Both the position numbers and the translations under genes were made by a program. Positions 6,727-14,368 of a DNA stretch of 64,000 nucleotides are shown one piece after another. Source of the stretch: a virus; the IMG/VR virus record IMGVR_UViG_3300030099_006944, positions 1-64,000 of that record, one strand, 5' to 3'. Under the pieces are notes generated by a model. That model did no database searches. It saw nothing but the letters and a program-made list of their open reading frames with translations, and had not been told where the DNA came from. The first letter of the stretch is position 1, and every line of letters begins with the position of its first letter.

Positions 6727-7026
6727 ATGACTACTATTCAACCTAACTTTGTTGCTCTCACTCCTTGCCGCTCTCAACTTGTCGGCTGTCATAACCACTC
6801 TTCTGCTGTCGCCTATGCTACGGGGCGTTTACCAGAGAAGGATAACACCCGTCAGCCGGTCACTGTCGAGGTCACAGCTTTTGTCTCTCCCCGTGGTCAA
6901 TACTACGTTATGCACGGTAACCAACGGATGGACGTTGCAAACGCTTCGACGGCTCGATACTACGTTAAAAATGGTGTACCTGTTTCCGTTATGCTTGATG
7001 CTTCTCTTTCAACTCTCAACCAATAA
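6727..7026 (+). CDS. Hypothetical protein, 99 aa
   Basis: Not recognised. It is soluble, with beta strands VTVEVTAFVSPRGQYYVMHGN in the middle. TCGGAGGTCTT precedes ATG. Codon use is richer in C/T-ending codons than the genes after 8.4 kb, as in the rest of the left arm. Confidence 0.6.
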   Translation: MTTIQPNFVALTPCRSQLVGCHNHSSAVAYATGRLPEKDNTRQPVTVEVTAFVSPRGQYYVMHGNQRMDVANASTARYYVKNGVPVSVMLDASLSTLNQ

Positions 7027-7039
7027 CCCGAGGTCATAC

Positions 7040-7141
7040 ATGGATTATATTATCGTTGCTTTCCTTGCCTATCTAGCAGGTTCTTTATCTATCATCTTTT
7101 ACTTTGAGTATTTACAACTCTTAGAGGATAGACATGACTAG
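7040..7141 (+). CDS. Single-span membrane mini-protein, 33 aa
   Basis: MDYIIVAFLAYLAGSLSIIF is a clear transmembrane helix with an acidic C-terminal tail (EDRHD). A CGAGG site precedes ATG. It overlaps the next short gene (GACATGACTAG). Confidence 0.5.
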   Translation: MDYIIVAFLAYLAGSLSIIFYFEYLQLLEDRHD

Positions 7142-7223
7142 CCTGTATCTCTTCCTTCTCTTTCCTCTCTTCTATTTCATTCTGTGCCCTTATCTTATTT
7201 CCTTGGAGGCTTCATGCGACTAA
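7134..7223 (+). CDS. Very hydrophobic mini-protein, 29 aa
   Basis: MTSLYLFLLFPLFYFILC is a single hydrophobic helix. AGAGGATAG precedes the start, which overlaps the preceding stop. Phages often encode such small membrane proteins, but at this length the call rests only on the ribosome site, the overlap and hydrophobicity. Confidence 0.4.
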   Translation: MTSLYLFLLFPLFYFILCPYLISLEASCD

Positions 7224-7251
7224 GACCATATAAATAATATTTTTTTGTTCT

Positions 7252-7268
7252 CGGACATATTCTGTCCG
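7252..7268 (+). terminator. GGACA-type hairpin (cassette 7)
   Basis: CGGACA-TATTC-TGTCCG: a 6-bp stem preceded by a T-tract (TATTTTTTTG) and followed by promoter P7. Confidence 0.55.
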
Positions 7269-7276
7269 CTCTTTGT

Positions 7277-7311
7277 TTGACAACCCTGTATCACCATGAT
7301 ACATTATATAT
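7277..7311 (+). promoter_or_regulatory. Early-type promoter P7
   Basis: TTGACA (7277-7282), 17-bp spacer, TGATACATT (-10 at 7300-7305) and TATATATAG. The leader to the next gene is about 45 bases. Confidence 0.7.
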
Positions 7312-7356
7312 AGAGGTTGGGAATGGTTCTCTTCTCTCTTTCGCCTTGGAGGCATT

Positions 7357-8022
7357 TTGACTACTACTACTGAAAATACTAACTCTCCCGCTTTTGTTAC
7401 AACCCCGCGTGGCTCGCGCATTCCGAAGACTGGTACTCTCGCGTACCATTCATCCATCGGCTTCTGCGATGTTATCGGGCGTGTAGGTGAGCGCGTTCGT
7501 ATCCGTGTGACAGATTTCTCTGAAGCTACTGATGTTGTTCTCGCCGCTGGTACTAAGCAAGAGCGTACAATCTCGCGCTCAGACTGGTTGCTACGTGTTG
7601 CCGAGGCTTCCGATGCTGCCGCTCTTGCAGAGTGTGCTCACTACGATGCCCGTGGTCAGGACGATACCGATGCACTCTACGGTGCTTCTCCTATGATACG
7701 TCAGTTGCAAGAGAGCGTAATGTCTCGATGCCGCGCGGCTACTGAGATGCTCGTTGCTATCGATGGTGCGGAGGCTATCGGCTGGGAGTTTGACGAGTAC
7801 CTCACAGAGCGTCCAGCGTCCGAGCGTAAGCGTGGTAAAGCCCCAGCACCTCGACCGTATAAGAAGCCTGCTTCTCGTGTCGGTACTCTCGAAGATCCCA
7901 CTAAGCCTGATTGGCTCGTGGCTGAAATGAATGAATGCTTCGGTGATATGTGGACGCCTGCTAATCCCGAGCGTGACGAGGCTTTCAATGCTTATGTTAA
8001 AGAGCACAACCCTCGCGCATAG
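7357..8022 (+). CDS. Hypothetical protein, 221 aa, TTG start
   Basis: Not recognised. The start is TTG 7357, supported by TTGGAGGCAT just upstream. The N-terminal 30 residues are Thr/Pro-rich and are followed by GRVGERVRIRVTDFSEATDVVL, a beta-rich stretch. A helical middle follows, then a basic Pro/Lys-rich linker (ERKRGKAPAPRPYKKP) and an acidic C-terminus. The linker may bind nucleic acid. It is followed by a strong terminator and is the last sizeable gene of the left arm. Confidence 0.6.
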   Translation: MTTTTENTNSPAFVTTPRGSRIPKTGTLAYHSSIGFCDVIGRVGERVRIRVTDFSEATDVVLAAGTKQERTISRSDWLLRVAEASDAAALAECAHYDARGQDDTDALYGASPMIRQLQESVMSRCRAATEMLVAIDGAEAIGWEFDEYLTERPASERKRGKAPAPRPYKKPASRVGTLEDPTKPDWLVAEMNECFGDMWTPANPERDEAFNAYVKEHNPRA

Positions 8023-8072
8023 CCCATAGCTATAGCTGCCTAACTCTCTCGCCCTTACTACTTACCTACCGC

Positions 8073-8093
8073 CCCCCGTACCACGGGGGTTTT
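8073..8093 (+). terminator. Strong rho-independent terminator
   Basis: CCCCCGT-ACC-ACGGGGG followed directly by TTTT: a 7-bp GC-rich stem with a U-tract. It closes the left-arm transcription unit. Confidence 0.8.
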
Positions 8094-8107
8094 ACATTGG
8101 AGGTTTT

Positions 8108-8197
8108 ATGACCCATCGCTTTGAAATGTTACTTGGTGGTTTCCTTGTTGGCATGCAACTTGGTTTGTTTGTTGTTACGTTTATTGTTTCGCTTTGA
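8108..8197 (+). CDS. Single-span membrane mini-protein, 29 aa
   Basis: MTHRFEMLLGGFLVGMQLGLFVVTFIVSL is written here only to its first 20 residues in meaning: a short His/Arg start followed by one hydrophobic helix that reaches the C-terminus. TTGGAGGTTTT precedes ATG. It lies directly after a terminator, so its promoter is unclear. Confidence 0.45.
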   Translation: MTHRFEMLLGGFLVGMQLGLFVVTFIVSL

Positions 8198-8267
8198 GCG
8201 CGTGAACCCCCTCCCCCCCGGGTGGTGGAGGTCTTGGAGATCTCTTCGAAATAAGTTCTTCATGTTA

Positions 8268-8290
8268 CGCTTTCGCGGACGAGCGAAGCG
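8268..8290 (+). other. Bulged hairpin CGCTTTCGC/GCGAAGCG
   Basis: Eight pairs with one bulged T and a six-base loop. It lies in the 209-bp gap between the left arm and the first virion-type gene. There is no U-tract. A short open frame through it (8121-8366) has no support. Confidence 0.35.
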
Positions 8291-8358
8291 AGATACGCCA
8301 GACCGCTCTACAAAAATTCCCAGAATCGAAAATTTCCCCCAATTAGATCACCGAGGTA

Positions 8359-8365
8359 CTATTTA
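8359..8365 (+). promoter_or_regulatory. CTATTTA motif upstream of 8407
   Basis: One of five intergenic CTATTTA sites (others 12756, 14889, 25210, 57082), all just before genes of the virion-type region. It could be a late promoter element or part of an extended translation signal. Confidence 0.35.
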
Positions 8366-8406
8366 AGGTAGTAAAAATATTCTCAAAAAATTTTTGGAGA
8401 TTTTGA

Positions 8407-8868
8407 ATGTCAAAAGATATGAAGCTGATAATGGAAACGTTTCGAAAAAACGTCGTACAAGAAAAAGAAGAATTGCAGACGGTTGGTGCCGTTTTAAGCA
8501 TCATACAGAAATTCCGACAAGCGAAAGCAGGTGGTGAGGCAGGCAAAAAAGCACTCGAAATGACCATTGAGCAAATTCCGATCGTTAGTAATATATGGAG
8601 CATCGTGAAGGGCGCCAAAGAAGCCAAAGATATGATCTCTACTCTATATGGGATGGATGATAAATTCCAGAGCAATACCGGACTAGACAAGCTTAACATC
8701 GATGATAATATTTCAAAGATAGTCGACGACAAAGTGGAGGCAGCGTTTTTAAATTTTTTAATTGACAAATTAGGAAAAATGAATCCAGACGCACCAATGC
8801 CAGACGCGTCGATTGAAATTCAAGATTTTTTAGCTAGCAAATTTGATCAACATACGATAAAAAAATAA
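8407..8868 (+). CDS. Putative internal (packaged) protein, 153 aa
   Basis: The N-terminus MSKDMKLIMETFRK matches that of the 454-aa protein at 25464 (MSKDMKKIMEAYRK). It fits a T4-like capsid-targeting peptide with a possible prohead-protease site after LIME or IME (residue 10). Residues about 55-75 are hydrophobic (MTIEQIPIVSNIWSIV), like a membrane-active helix. The rest is helical. The function after the peptide is unknown. TTTGGAG precedes ATG. Confidence 0.55.
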   Translation: MSKDMKLIMETFRKNVVQEKEELQTVGAVLSIIQKFRQAKAGGEAGKKALEMTIEQIPIVSNIWSIVKGAKEAKDMISTLYGMDDKFQSNTGLDKLNIDDNISKIVDDKVEAAFLNFLIDKLGKMNPDAPMPDASIEIQDFLASKFDQHTIKK

Positions 8869-8880
8869 GGACAATTCCCA

Positions 8881-9153
8881 ATGAAGATAACAAAAAAACA
8901 ATTAATGGAAATCATCGAAGAAGCAATGACAGTGATGGAAGACGATGAGGCTCCGGAGCCCGGTGGCGAGACGATGTCGGATGTTGGGAGGGTCCTAACT
9001 TATATCGACAAGATAGACAACTATAAAGAATACGGACAACTATTACAAAAAATATTAGAACACGAAGTTAGAGGAAAAGATGTCGTTATGAGGAAAGTTT
9101 TAGGCAACCAAATAGCCAACGCAATCCTTAAAAAATTGGGTGGATCAAAATGA
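8881..9153 (+). CDS. Putative internal protein with capsid-targeting-like peptide, 90 aa
   Basis: Starts MKITKKQLMEIIEE with glutamate at position 14, in the same register as the leaders at 9853, 12014, 18244 and 31481. An acidic linker follows (MEDDEAPEPGGE), then a helical domain. If cleaved after residue 14, a 76-aa mature protein results. The mature function is unknown. Confidence 0.6.
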   Translation: MKITKKQLMEIIEEAMTVMEDDEAPEPGGETMSDVGRVLTYIDKIDNYKEYGQLLQKILEHEVRGKDVVMRKVLGNQIANAILKKLGGSK

Positions 9154-9323
9154 AGTTGGAGTTATCACACATCATAGCACTATTGACCATTGGAGCAACG
9201 CTAGTGGGCTTTTATTACACTACAAATCACCGCCTAGACCATCTAGAAGATATCGTTGTAGAATTGAAAGAAAGGGATATGTTGCTTGAACAAAAGATAA
9301 ACAAAAAAGGAAAAAAGAAATGA
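9150..9323 (+). CDS. Membrane-anchored coiled-coil mini-protein, 57 aa
   Basis: One transmembrane helix (residues about 7-23, HIIALLTIGATLVGFYY) is followed by a heptad-like helix (LDHLEDIVVELKERDMLLEQ) and a Lys-rich tail. Size and layout resemble small spanin-like or other phage inner-membrane proteins, but there is no lysis cluster here, so no function is assigned. It overlaps both neighbours (ATGA). Confidence 0.55.
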   Translation: MKLELSHIIALLTIGATLVGFYYTTNHRLDHLEDIVVELKERDMLLEQKINKKGKKK

Positions 9324-9856
9324 GCAAAAGAAAAAGTCAATGGCCGTCACAATTTTCGCCGGTAAAACCATGGGAGTCGTTTTTGGTATATTTCGACAAA
9401 GGAGCAAAGGCTCCGCCCATTCCACCTAGGATGGTTCGAATAAAAGGAAGCATTGACGTACGTCACACTCTTAACCTTAAAAAAAATTATCAACAAAACA
9501 ACGTAATCATTGATATTCAGGTCGATAACATCACCCCTGATGGTAGACACACTCCCGTTGATATGTGGCTTAACGTTAGTGGTTACAACATAGAACCCGA
9601 CCCCGATGGGAAGTATATCGATATCGATGCATGGGTTCTCAAAAACAAAGGGATTTCCGATGACTTTGGTAATATCCTTGACCGTCAAGGAAAACTTGTT
9701 GCAACAAAGAAACAACAAAACAAATGGTCGGGCGTTCCAACGCACACTCCTAAGCCTCCGCAAAAACAAACTGATTCTAGCGGTAATATCATGGAAGGAC
9801 TTACCAAAGAGAAGTTGCACAAACTAATTGAACAGGTAATGAGAGATTTGAAATGA
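9320..9856 (+). CDS. Hypothetical protein with the packaging-like motif at its C-terminus, 178 aa
   Basis: Residues about 30-130 are beta-rich, with VRIKGSIDVRHTL, NVIIDIQVDNI and MWLNVSGYN. A Pro/Lys/Gln-rich linker follows. The last 20 residues (LTKEKLHKLIEQVMRDLK) are the same amphipathic motif that other genes here carry at the N-terminus. So the tag may work from either end, or this protein may have been fused with a former neighbour. The mature role is unknown. Confidence 0.55.
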   Translation: MSKRKSQWPSQFSPVKPWESFLVYFDKGAKAPPIPPRMVRIKGSIDVRHTLNLKKNYQQNNVIIDIQVDNITPDGRHTPVDMWLNVSGYNIEPDPDGKYIDIDAWVLKNKGISDDFGNILDRQGKLVATKKQQNKWSGVPTHTPKPPQKQTDSSGNIMEGLTKEKLHKLIEQVMRDLK

Positions 9857-12027
9857 AGCTTAACAAAAAATATTTGTTCGGGCTGATAATGGAAGCCTTG
9901 GAAGACGATGGTTTATCAAACGAAGAGCGTCAAGATTTTTTCGCGAAAGCAATGGATCTTGCCTCTGTTGATTGGCCAAGTGTACAACAAGCATTAGAAT
10001 TAATTCAATACGTTAATTTTGACGAAAAACAAATGCAAGCTCTTAAGAGCACCATGGAAGATACAATTTTAGGCGCGAATGGGCCCGACGAACCCGGACC
10101 GGCTTTAAAAGAATTAGGCTTTGATTTTCACCAAATTTTTCAAAACGAAATGGGGTTTCGTCCTCCGGAAGGAGAGTTCGAACTAAAAAACAAAATCTTT
10201 TCTCTTCGGGCTAACCCCGGCGGTAATCGAATGGAGTTTGAATTTTATTTTGATCAACAAGGGCCGCTAGCGATAGAGCCTTTCTTTCATTTCAAAAGCC
10301 CTCTTCAACCATATGATGGCTATGTCGGAATGGACATGGACAGAGAGATCACTTTTTCTGCTGGCTCTGCTCGAACCTTTGGTGCTGATGAGATTACAAT
10401 ATCCAAGAGAGAGTTGCCCGGAAGACTTAGAAAAGCTATGGGTTTTGGTCCGGATGAGGACATCCCGGGATGGCCCGGATTACCGAAGGGATCGGCGCCA
10501 ACCATAAACGAAAACCAAGGGAATCTAGGATTCTCTACTGCTGAGGAGTTCGAAGAGTGGTTGTACTCCGAGTATATGAAGGGTGCAAAATATTTTAAAC
10601 AAGGTGCTGGGAACTTTAATCATGGTGAGTTTAAAAAGGTCATCAAAACTTTTTTAAATATCGAATGGAGACCTGCTAACAAAAGACCTTGGAAGGAACA
10701 CTCTATTCATGAACCTTTTGCGGCATATAGATTTATTGAAGAGGCTGATCACATGTTTCCTTTTATATGGCGTCTTTTAGGTCATGATAGGAGCCACAAG
10801 AGACCCGACGGGAAATCGTACGGATGGCAAGGAAGTAACTGGGAGGATAGGTATTATAGATTAAGGCATTCTTCTGAGCATCCAATAATTAAACGATTAC
10901 AAGACCTTGCAAAAAAGATGATGAATGCTCTTTCTTTTTCTAGTAGACAATTACCTACATTTAAAAAAGCGCTTGGCTTGAAAGAGTCCGGTAAACAAAA
11001 ATTAAATAAAGATTATTTGTTTCATATGATCAACGAGGTTCTTCGCGAAGACGAAGAAGAGCAAGAACCGATCGATATCTTAAAAGATAAAATTGAAAAC
11101 GTCATCAAACTAAAAGATTGGAGCTACTATGTCCAATTTTTTGAATTGATCGATACTTTCGAAGATAGCGCTTTAATAGAAAAGGAAGAGGCTAACGCAC
11201 TTCGCGAAAGGTTGTGGGGAGCCGTCTGGTTTTTAAAAGTTTATGATCGCGATAACTTGGATGAAGTTGCTGAATTATTTTTAACTCACAAAAACCTTCC
11301 GGAAGACACCAAAGAAGATATTCACTCTTCCATTTATTATTATGGTGGATATTTTAGGGATACCGAATGGACTCTCAAGTATGTGGCTAAATCGCTTGGA
11401 TTAAATTTGAAGATTGAAGCCATTGATCCTGATAATTTGTATGAACTTAGTGGCGCTGATGGAGATGATTTAGATAAGCTTAAGGATCACTTGCTTGAAT
11501 TGGGTGAAGAAGAGAAATACTTTGAGGTGTATCCTGAGACCGGAGGTCTGTTGTTTGGTGTGTTAGCAAAACCTTATGTCAACTTTGAGAAGAAAATAGA
11601 GGAAATTTTTGGCGCAACGCCGAGCGGCGATCCTATGATGTCTGGTGGTTCTATGATGACCGTCTCGATAAGGAAATCGATCGATGAACCTTTTGAGGCT
11701 CCGATGGTGAAGGGCAGTAAAGTAACAGCAGATATAATGTTTGAGTGGAGTCCGGAGACCGAGTATGGAATGGAGATCACTCTTCTTCCTGCTAAATTGG
11801 GAACTACACCACAAACATTGCTTGATGAGTATTATGGAATCTGGGTGAGTGTTGCACAAGAGGGTCCTAATATCGGAAAACTTGAAATTGGAATTCAAAA
11901 TTATGAGGATGAATTTGCGGACCACAAACAGGTTCAGAACAAAAACGGAACTTACGGATTTACTGTTGAAGAAATGAAAGACAAAATCAAAGAAATAACT
12001 GGAATTGACTTAAATGAAATTAACTAA
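9853..12027 (+). CDS. Large protein with two packaging-like motifs (apparent fusion), 724 aa
   Basis: It starts MKLNKKYLFGLIMEALEDD, and a second copy of the motif (KLNKDYLFHMINEVLRED) occurs at about residue 383. This suggests two tagged proteins fused into one frame. If both sites are cut, two mature fragments of about 370 and 330 residues are expected. The first half has beta-rich parts (FELKNKIFSLRANPGG, MEFEFYFDQQ). The second half has a helical part followed by a beta-rich domain (about 590-700). No known enzyme motif was recognised. Confidence 0.6.
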   Translation: MKLNKKYLFGLIMEALEDDGLSNEERQDFFAKAMDLASVDWPSVQQALELIQYVNFDEKQMQALKSTMEDTILGANGPDEPGPALKELGFDFHQIFQNEMGFRPPEGEFELKNKIFSLRANPGGNRMEFEFYFDQQGPLAIEPFFHFKSPLQPYDGYVGMDMDREITFSAGSARTFGADEITISKRELPGRLRKAMGFGPDEDIPGWPGLPKGSAPTINENQGNLGFSTAEEFEEWLYSEYMKGAKYFKQGAGNFNHGEFKKVIKTFLNIEWRPANKRPWKEHSIHEPFAAYRFIEEADHMFPFIWRLLGHDRSHKRPDGKSYGWQGSNWEDRYYRLRHSSEHPIIKRLQDLAKKMMNALSFSSRQLPTFKKALGLKESGKQKLNKDYLFHMINEVLREDEEEQEPIDILKDKIENVIKLKDWSYYVQFFELIDTFEDSALIEKEEANALRERLWGAVWFLKVYDRDNLDEVAELFLTHKNLPEDTKEDIHSSIYYYGGYFRDTEWTLKYVAKSLGLNLKIEAIDPDNLYELSGADGDDLDKLKDHLLELGEEEKYFEVYPETGGLLFGVLAKPYVNFEKKIEEIFGATPSGDPMMSGGSMMTVSIRKSIDEPFEAPMVKGSKVTADIMFEWSPETEYGMEITLLPAKLGTTPQTLLDEYYGIWVSVAQEGPNIGKLEIGIQNYEDEFADHKQVQNKNGTYGFTVEEMKDKIKEITGIDLNEIN

Positions 12028-12739
12028 AGAAAAATTAAAAAAACTTATTCTCGAAACAATGAGCGAATCACAATATTATTATGATGCGAGTGACTTAGAT
12101 ACTGACTTTGCTCAACAAGCTATCGAGATTGGACAATCCTTGGGGGATGAAGGAGAAAGAGATCGATCGGCGCAAGTCGACAAGTATGTTTCTCTCAAAG
12201 TAAACAAAGAACTCAAAAAAGCCATCGAAGAGCACACAAAAGAATTACTTAAAGACTTAACAAACGAAGCCGCACAAACCATGGGACTATTCGATAACGA
12301 TGACGAGGAATATTTTGAAAAAACTTGGAACGAACTCGAAGGGTTGTACACCAGAGCATTACGAAGACCTCTACAGGCTATGAAAGAATTTGACGGATCT
12401 CAGGAATCTATTGATAAATGGGTGGACACATTGAAAAGCGTTGAACGTGTTTTATATAAAGCAAAAGATCCCGGAATGTATTACCTAGGAAGACTTACAC
12501 CAGAACATCTTATTATTGGCGATACATACAACACTGGTAACACGTGGGATCTAGAAGGCTGGGATTATGAATACGATAAGATGTCAATAAAACCAGAAAC
12601 GGCAGTAAAAGAAGCAGAAGAGTTTTTCCGACCTGCTATTATGAAGACTATCATGGGCATTCAAAAACGTAAAACCGGTGTTGATGTTGGAGAAATGTTT
12701 GGCATCGATGAAGACAAAAAAAGATTAAATAAATTCTAA
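12014..12739 (+). CDS. Putative internal protein with capsid-targeting-like peptide, 241 aa
   Basis: Starts MKLTKEKLKKLILE with glutamate at residue 14, then TMSESQYYYDASD. The start overlaps the end of the preceding gene by 14 bases. The body is highly charged and helical. No enzyme motif was recognised. Confidence 0.6.
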   Translation: MKLTKEKLKKLILETMSESQYYYDASDLDTDFAQQAIEIGQSLGDEGERDRSAQVDKYVSLKVNKELKKAIEEHTKELLKDLTNEAAQTMGLFDNDDEEYFEKTWNELEGLYTRALRRPLQAMKEFDGSQESIDKWVDTLKSVERVLYKAKDPGMYYLGRLTPEHLIIGDTYNTGNTWDLEGWDYEYDKMSIKPETAVKEAEEFFRPAIMKTIMGIQKRKTGVDVGEMFGIDEDKKRLNKF

Positions 12740-12751
12740 ATCCTTCTATAA

Positions 12752-12777
12752 CCCCCTATTTACTTATATAAGGGGGG
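12752..12777 (+). promoter_or_regulatory. Hairpin pairing the ribosome site of the VWA lipoprotein gene
   Basis: CCCCCT (12752-12757) can pair with AGGGGG (12771-12776). That G-run is also the best Shine-Dalgarno sequence for ATG 12785. The stem could end upstream transcription or hide the ribosome site. A CTATTTA motif (12756-12762) overlaps its left arm. Confidence 0.45.
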
Positions 12778-12784
12778 CTTATGA

Positions 12785-14368
12785 ATGTGGTTATTGGGAA
12801 TTTTATTTGCGTGTAATGACATAACACTAACAAAAGTACAGGATCCAGAGCCTGAAATTGTGGTTTTGCCGGAGATTATTGACTTTGGCAACATAAGGTC
12901 AGGAGAAGAGACTGGTGTAGAAGAATTAACTATTGTAAATGCAGGGGACGAAGTATTATTGCTTAGTCCCTTGAATCTTATTGCGGGTAATCACCGTTTC
13001 AGCATTGATCATGATGAAACAGAAGATTGGGAGTTACAACCCGGAGAAGGAATTCAAATTGATGTCTATTATGAGCCTCAAACATATGAGAGTAATGGTG
13101 GCCTCATAGAAGTCGTTTCTAACGACGATGAGAGCCCTCAGATTGAAGTTTTAGTTCTCGGCAAGGGTGATGCCCCTGTAATGACTGTCGAGCCAATCTC
13201 GTACGATTATGGGACGATTTCAATGGGCTGTGATAATGAAGAAAGAATCACTATTAGAAATGATGGCAACTTGCCTCTCACTGTTGATAGTGTATCGCAA
13301 ATGGTAACACAACCGGTTGATATCATTATGGAATTTGGTTCTCTACCTCCGCCACCTTGGGTTCTCGACCCAAATCAAGAAGTTGACTTTCTAGTTTCTT
13401 ATATTCCATCCGATGTTGGGCTGGATGAAAGTTCTATCACAGTTATTGGTGATGACCCTCAAACGCCAGAAGTAGAAGTTAGACAATTAGGTGATGGAGT
13501 AATAGAGCAATACATAATACAAACTCACGTACAAGAAGAGATTGCAATCTTAGACATTGTTTTTGTTATTGACAATTCTGGTTCGATGAATGTCTTTCAG
13601 CAACAGTTAGCTTCTCAAATGACTTCTTTCATGAATGTTTTTCTTGCCAGTGGTGCTGATTTTCATATGGGCTTCATCACAACTGATCGCGGTTTTTTAC
13701 AATGCAGTGGCGTAATTTGTTGGATTGACAATACCTCCGCTAATCCAGTCGACTGGGCTCAGGGAGTAATATCGCAAATAAATATTGGAGGGTCTGCTGT
13801 TGAGAAAGGTATTGAAATGGCCAAAAGATTTTTTGAGAATACGAATTATGATAATGGTGGTGCCCCCGGAACTTCTTTTTGGAGGAACGATTCTACTACG
13901 GTTGTAATTTATGTATCAGACGAACCTGATTTTAGTATTGGTGGCTGGTCTGCTTATACATATTTTTTCGACACACTAAAAGCTGATGTTGATATGATGA
14001 GGCATTTTGCTGTGATTGGAGATTATCCTTCCGGTTGTGGTTTTCAGTTTGGCGGTAATTTCAGAAATATTCAATTTGGATCAGGATATTGGGATATGAC
14101 TCAACGTTATAACGGAGACTGGTATTCGATTTGTGCAACAGATTGGGGTAGTCAAATGCAAGACCTAGCAAACACTGTTACTATTAGAAGCACATTTCCA
14201 TTAGACGAACCAGATCCGATCGAATCTTCTATCATAGTCAGTGTTAATGGTCAAGTGGTTACTGGTTGGCAATATGACTCCATAAGCAATTCTGTTGTCT
14301 TCAACGAAGATTCCATTCCGGAGTCTAGTCAAACCATTACGATCGAATATGGTATCTGGGGATGCTAA
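12785..14368 (+). CDS. VWA-domain lipoprotein with two ASH/choice-of-anchor-like beta domains, 527 aa
   Basis: The N-terminus MWLLGILFAC ends in a lipobox-like LFAC (Cys at residue 10), suggesting lipid anchoring outside the cytoplasm. The n-region lacks Lys/Arg, which is unusual. Two Ig-like repeats follow (about 25-115 and 120-225), each with the pattern 'xxDFGxxxxGxxxxxxxxIxNxG', typical of HYDIN/ASH/choice-of-anchor-D domains. A VWA domain starts near residue 255 (LDIVFVIDNSGSM, a complete MIDAS DxSxS at about 263-267). This architecture is common in deltaproteobacterial lineages and very unusual for a phage, so capture from the host is likely. The role could be adhesion or surface alteration. 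It is followed by a metzincin gene with an 7-base overlap. Confidence 0.7.
   Translation: MWLLGILFACNDITLTKVQDPEPEIVVLPEIIDFGNIRSGEETGVEELTIVNAGDEVLLLSPLNLIAGNHRFSIDHDETEDWELQPGEGIQIDVYYEPQTYESNGGLIEVVSNDDESPQIEVLVLGKGDAPVMTVEPISYDYGTISMGCDNEERITIRNDGNLPLTVDSVSQMVTQPVDIIMEFGSLPPPPWVLDPNQEVDFLVSYIPSDVGLDESSITVIGDDPQTPEVEVRQLGDGVIEQYIIQTHVQEEIAILDIVFVIDNSGSMNVFQQQLASQMTSFMNVFLASGADFHMGFITTDRGFLQCSGVICWIDNTSANPVDWAQGVISQINIGGSAVEKGIEMAKRFFENTNYDNGGAPGTSFWRNDSTTVVIYVSDEPDFSIGGWSAYTYFFDTLKADVDMMRHFAVIGDYPSGCGFQFGGNFRNIQFGSGYWDMTQRYNGDWYSICATDWGSQMQDLANTVTIRSTFPLDEPDPIESSIIVSVNGQVVTGWQYDSISNSVVFNEDSIPESSQTITIEYGIWGC

Noticed and set aside
6749-7141. 130-codon frame overlapping the 99-aa gene
   Set aside because: It lies out of frame within the better supported gene at 6727. 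Only its last 33 codons (7040-7141), with their own ribosome site, are plausible.
7229-7236. TATAAATA, the T4 late promoter consensus
   Set aside because: It is a single copy at the end of an early-type unit, overlapping a T-rich stretch, with no virion gene behind it; AT-rich chance match.
8026-8033. ATAGCTAT palindrome near 8.03 kb, partly matching the 18-bp palindrome at 6042
   Set aside because: Only eight bases and next to a stop codon; too short to claim as a second copy.
8121-8366. 81-codon frame after the left-arm terminator
   Set aside because: It overlaps the better supported mini-gene at 8108, crosses the hairpin at 8268 and has no ribosome site.
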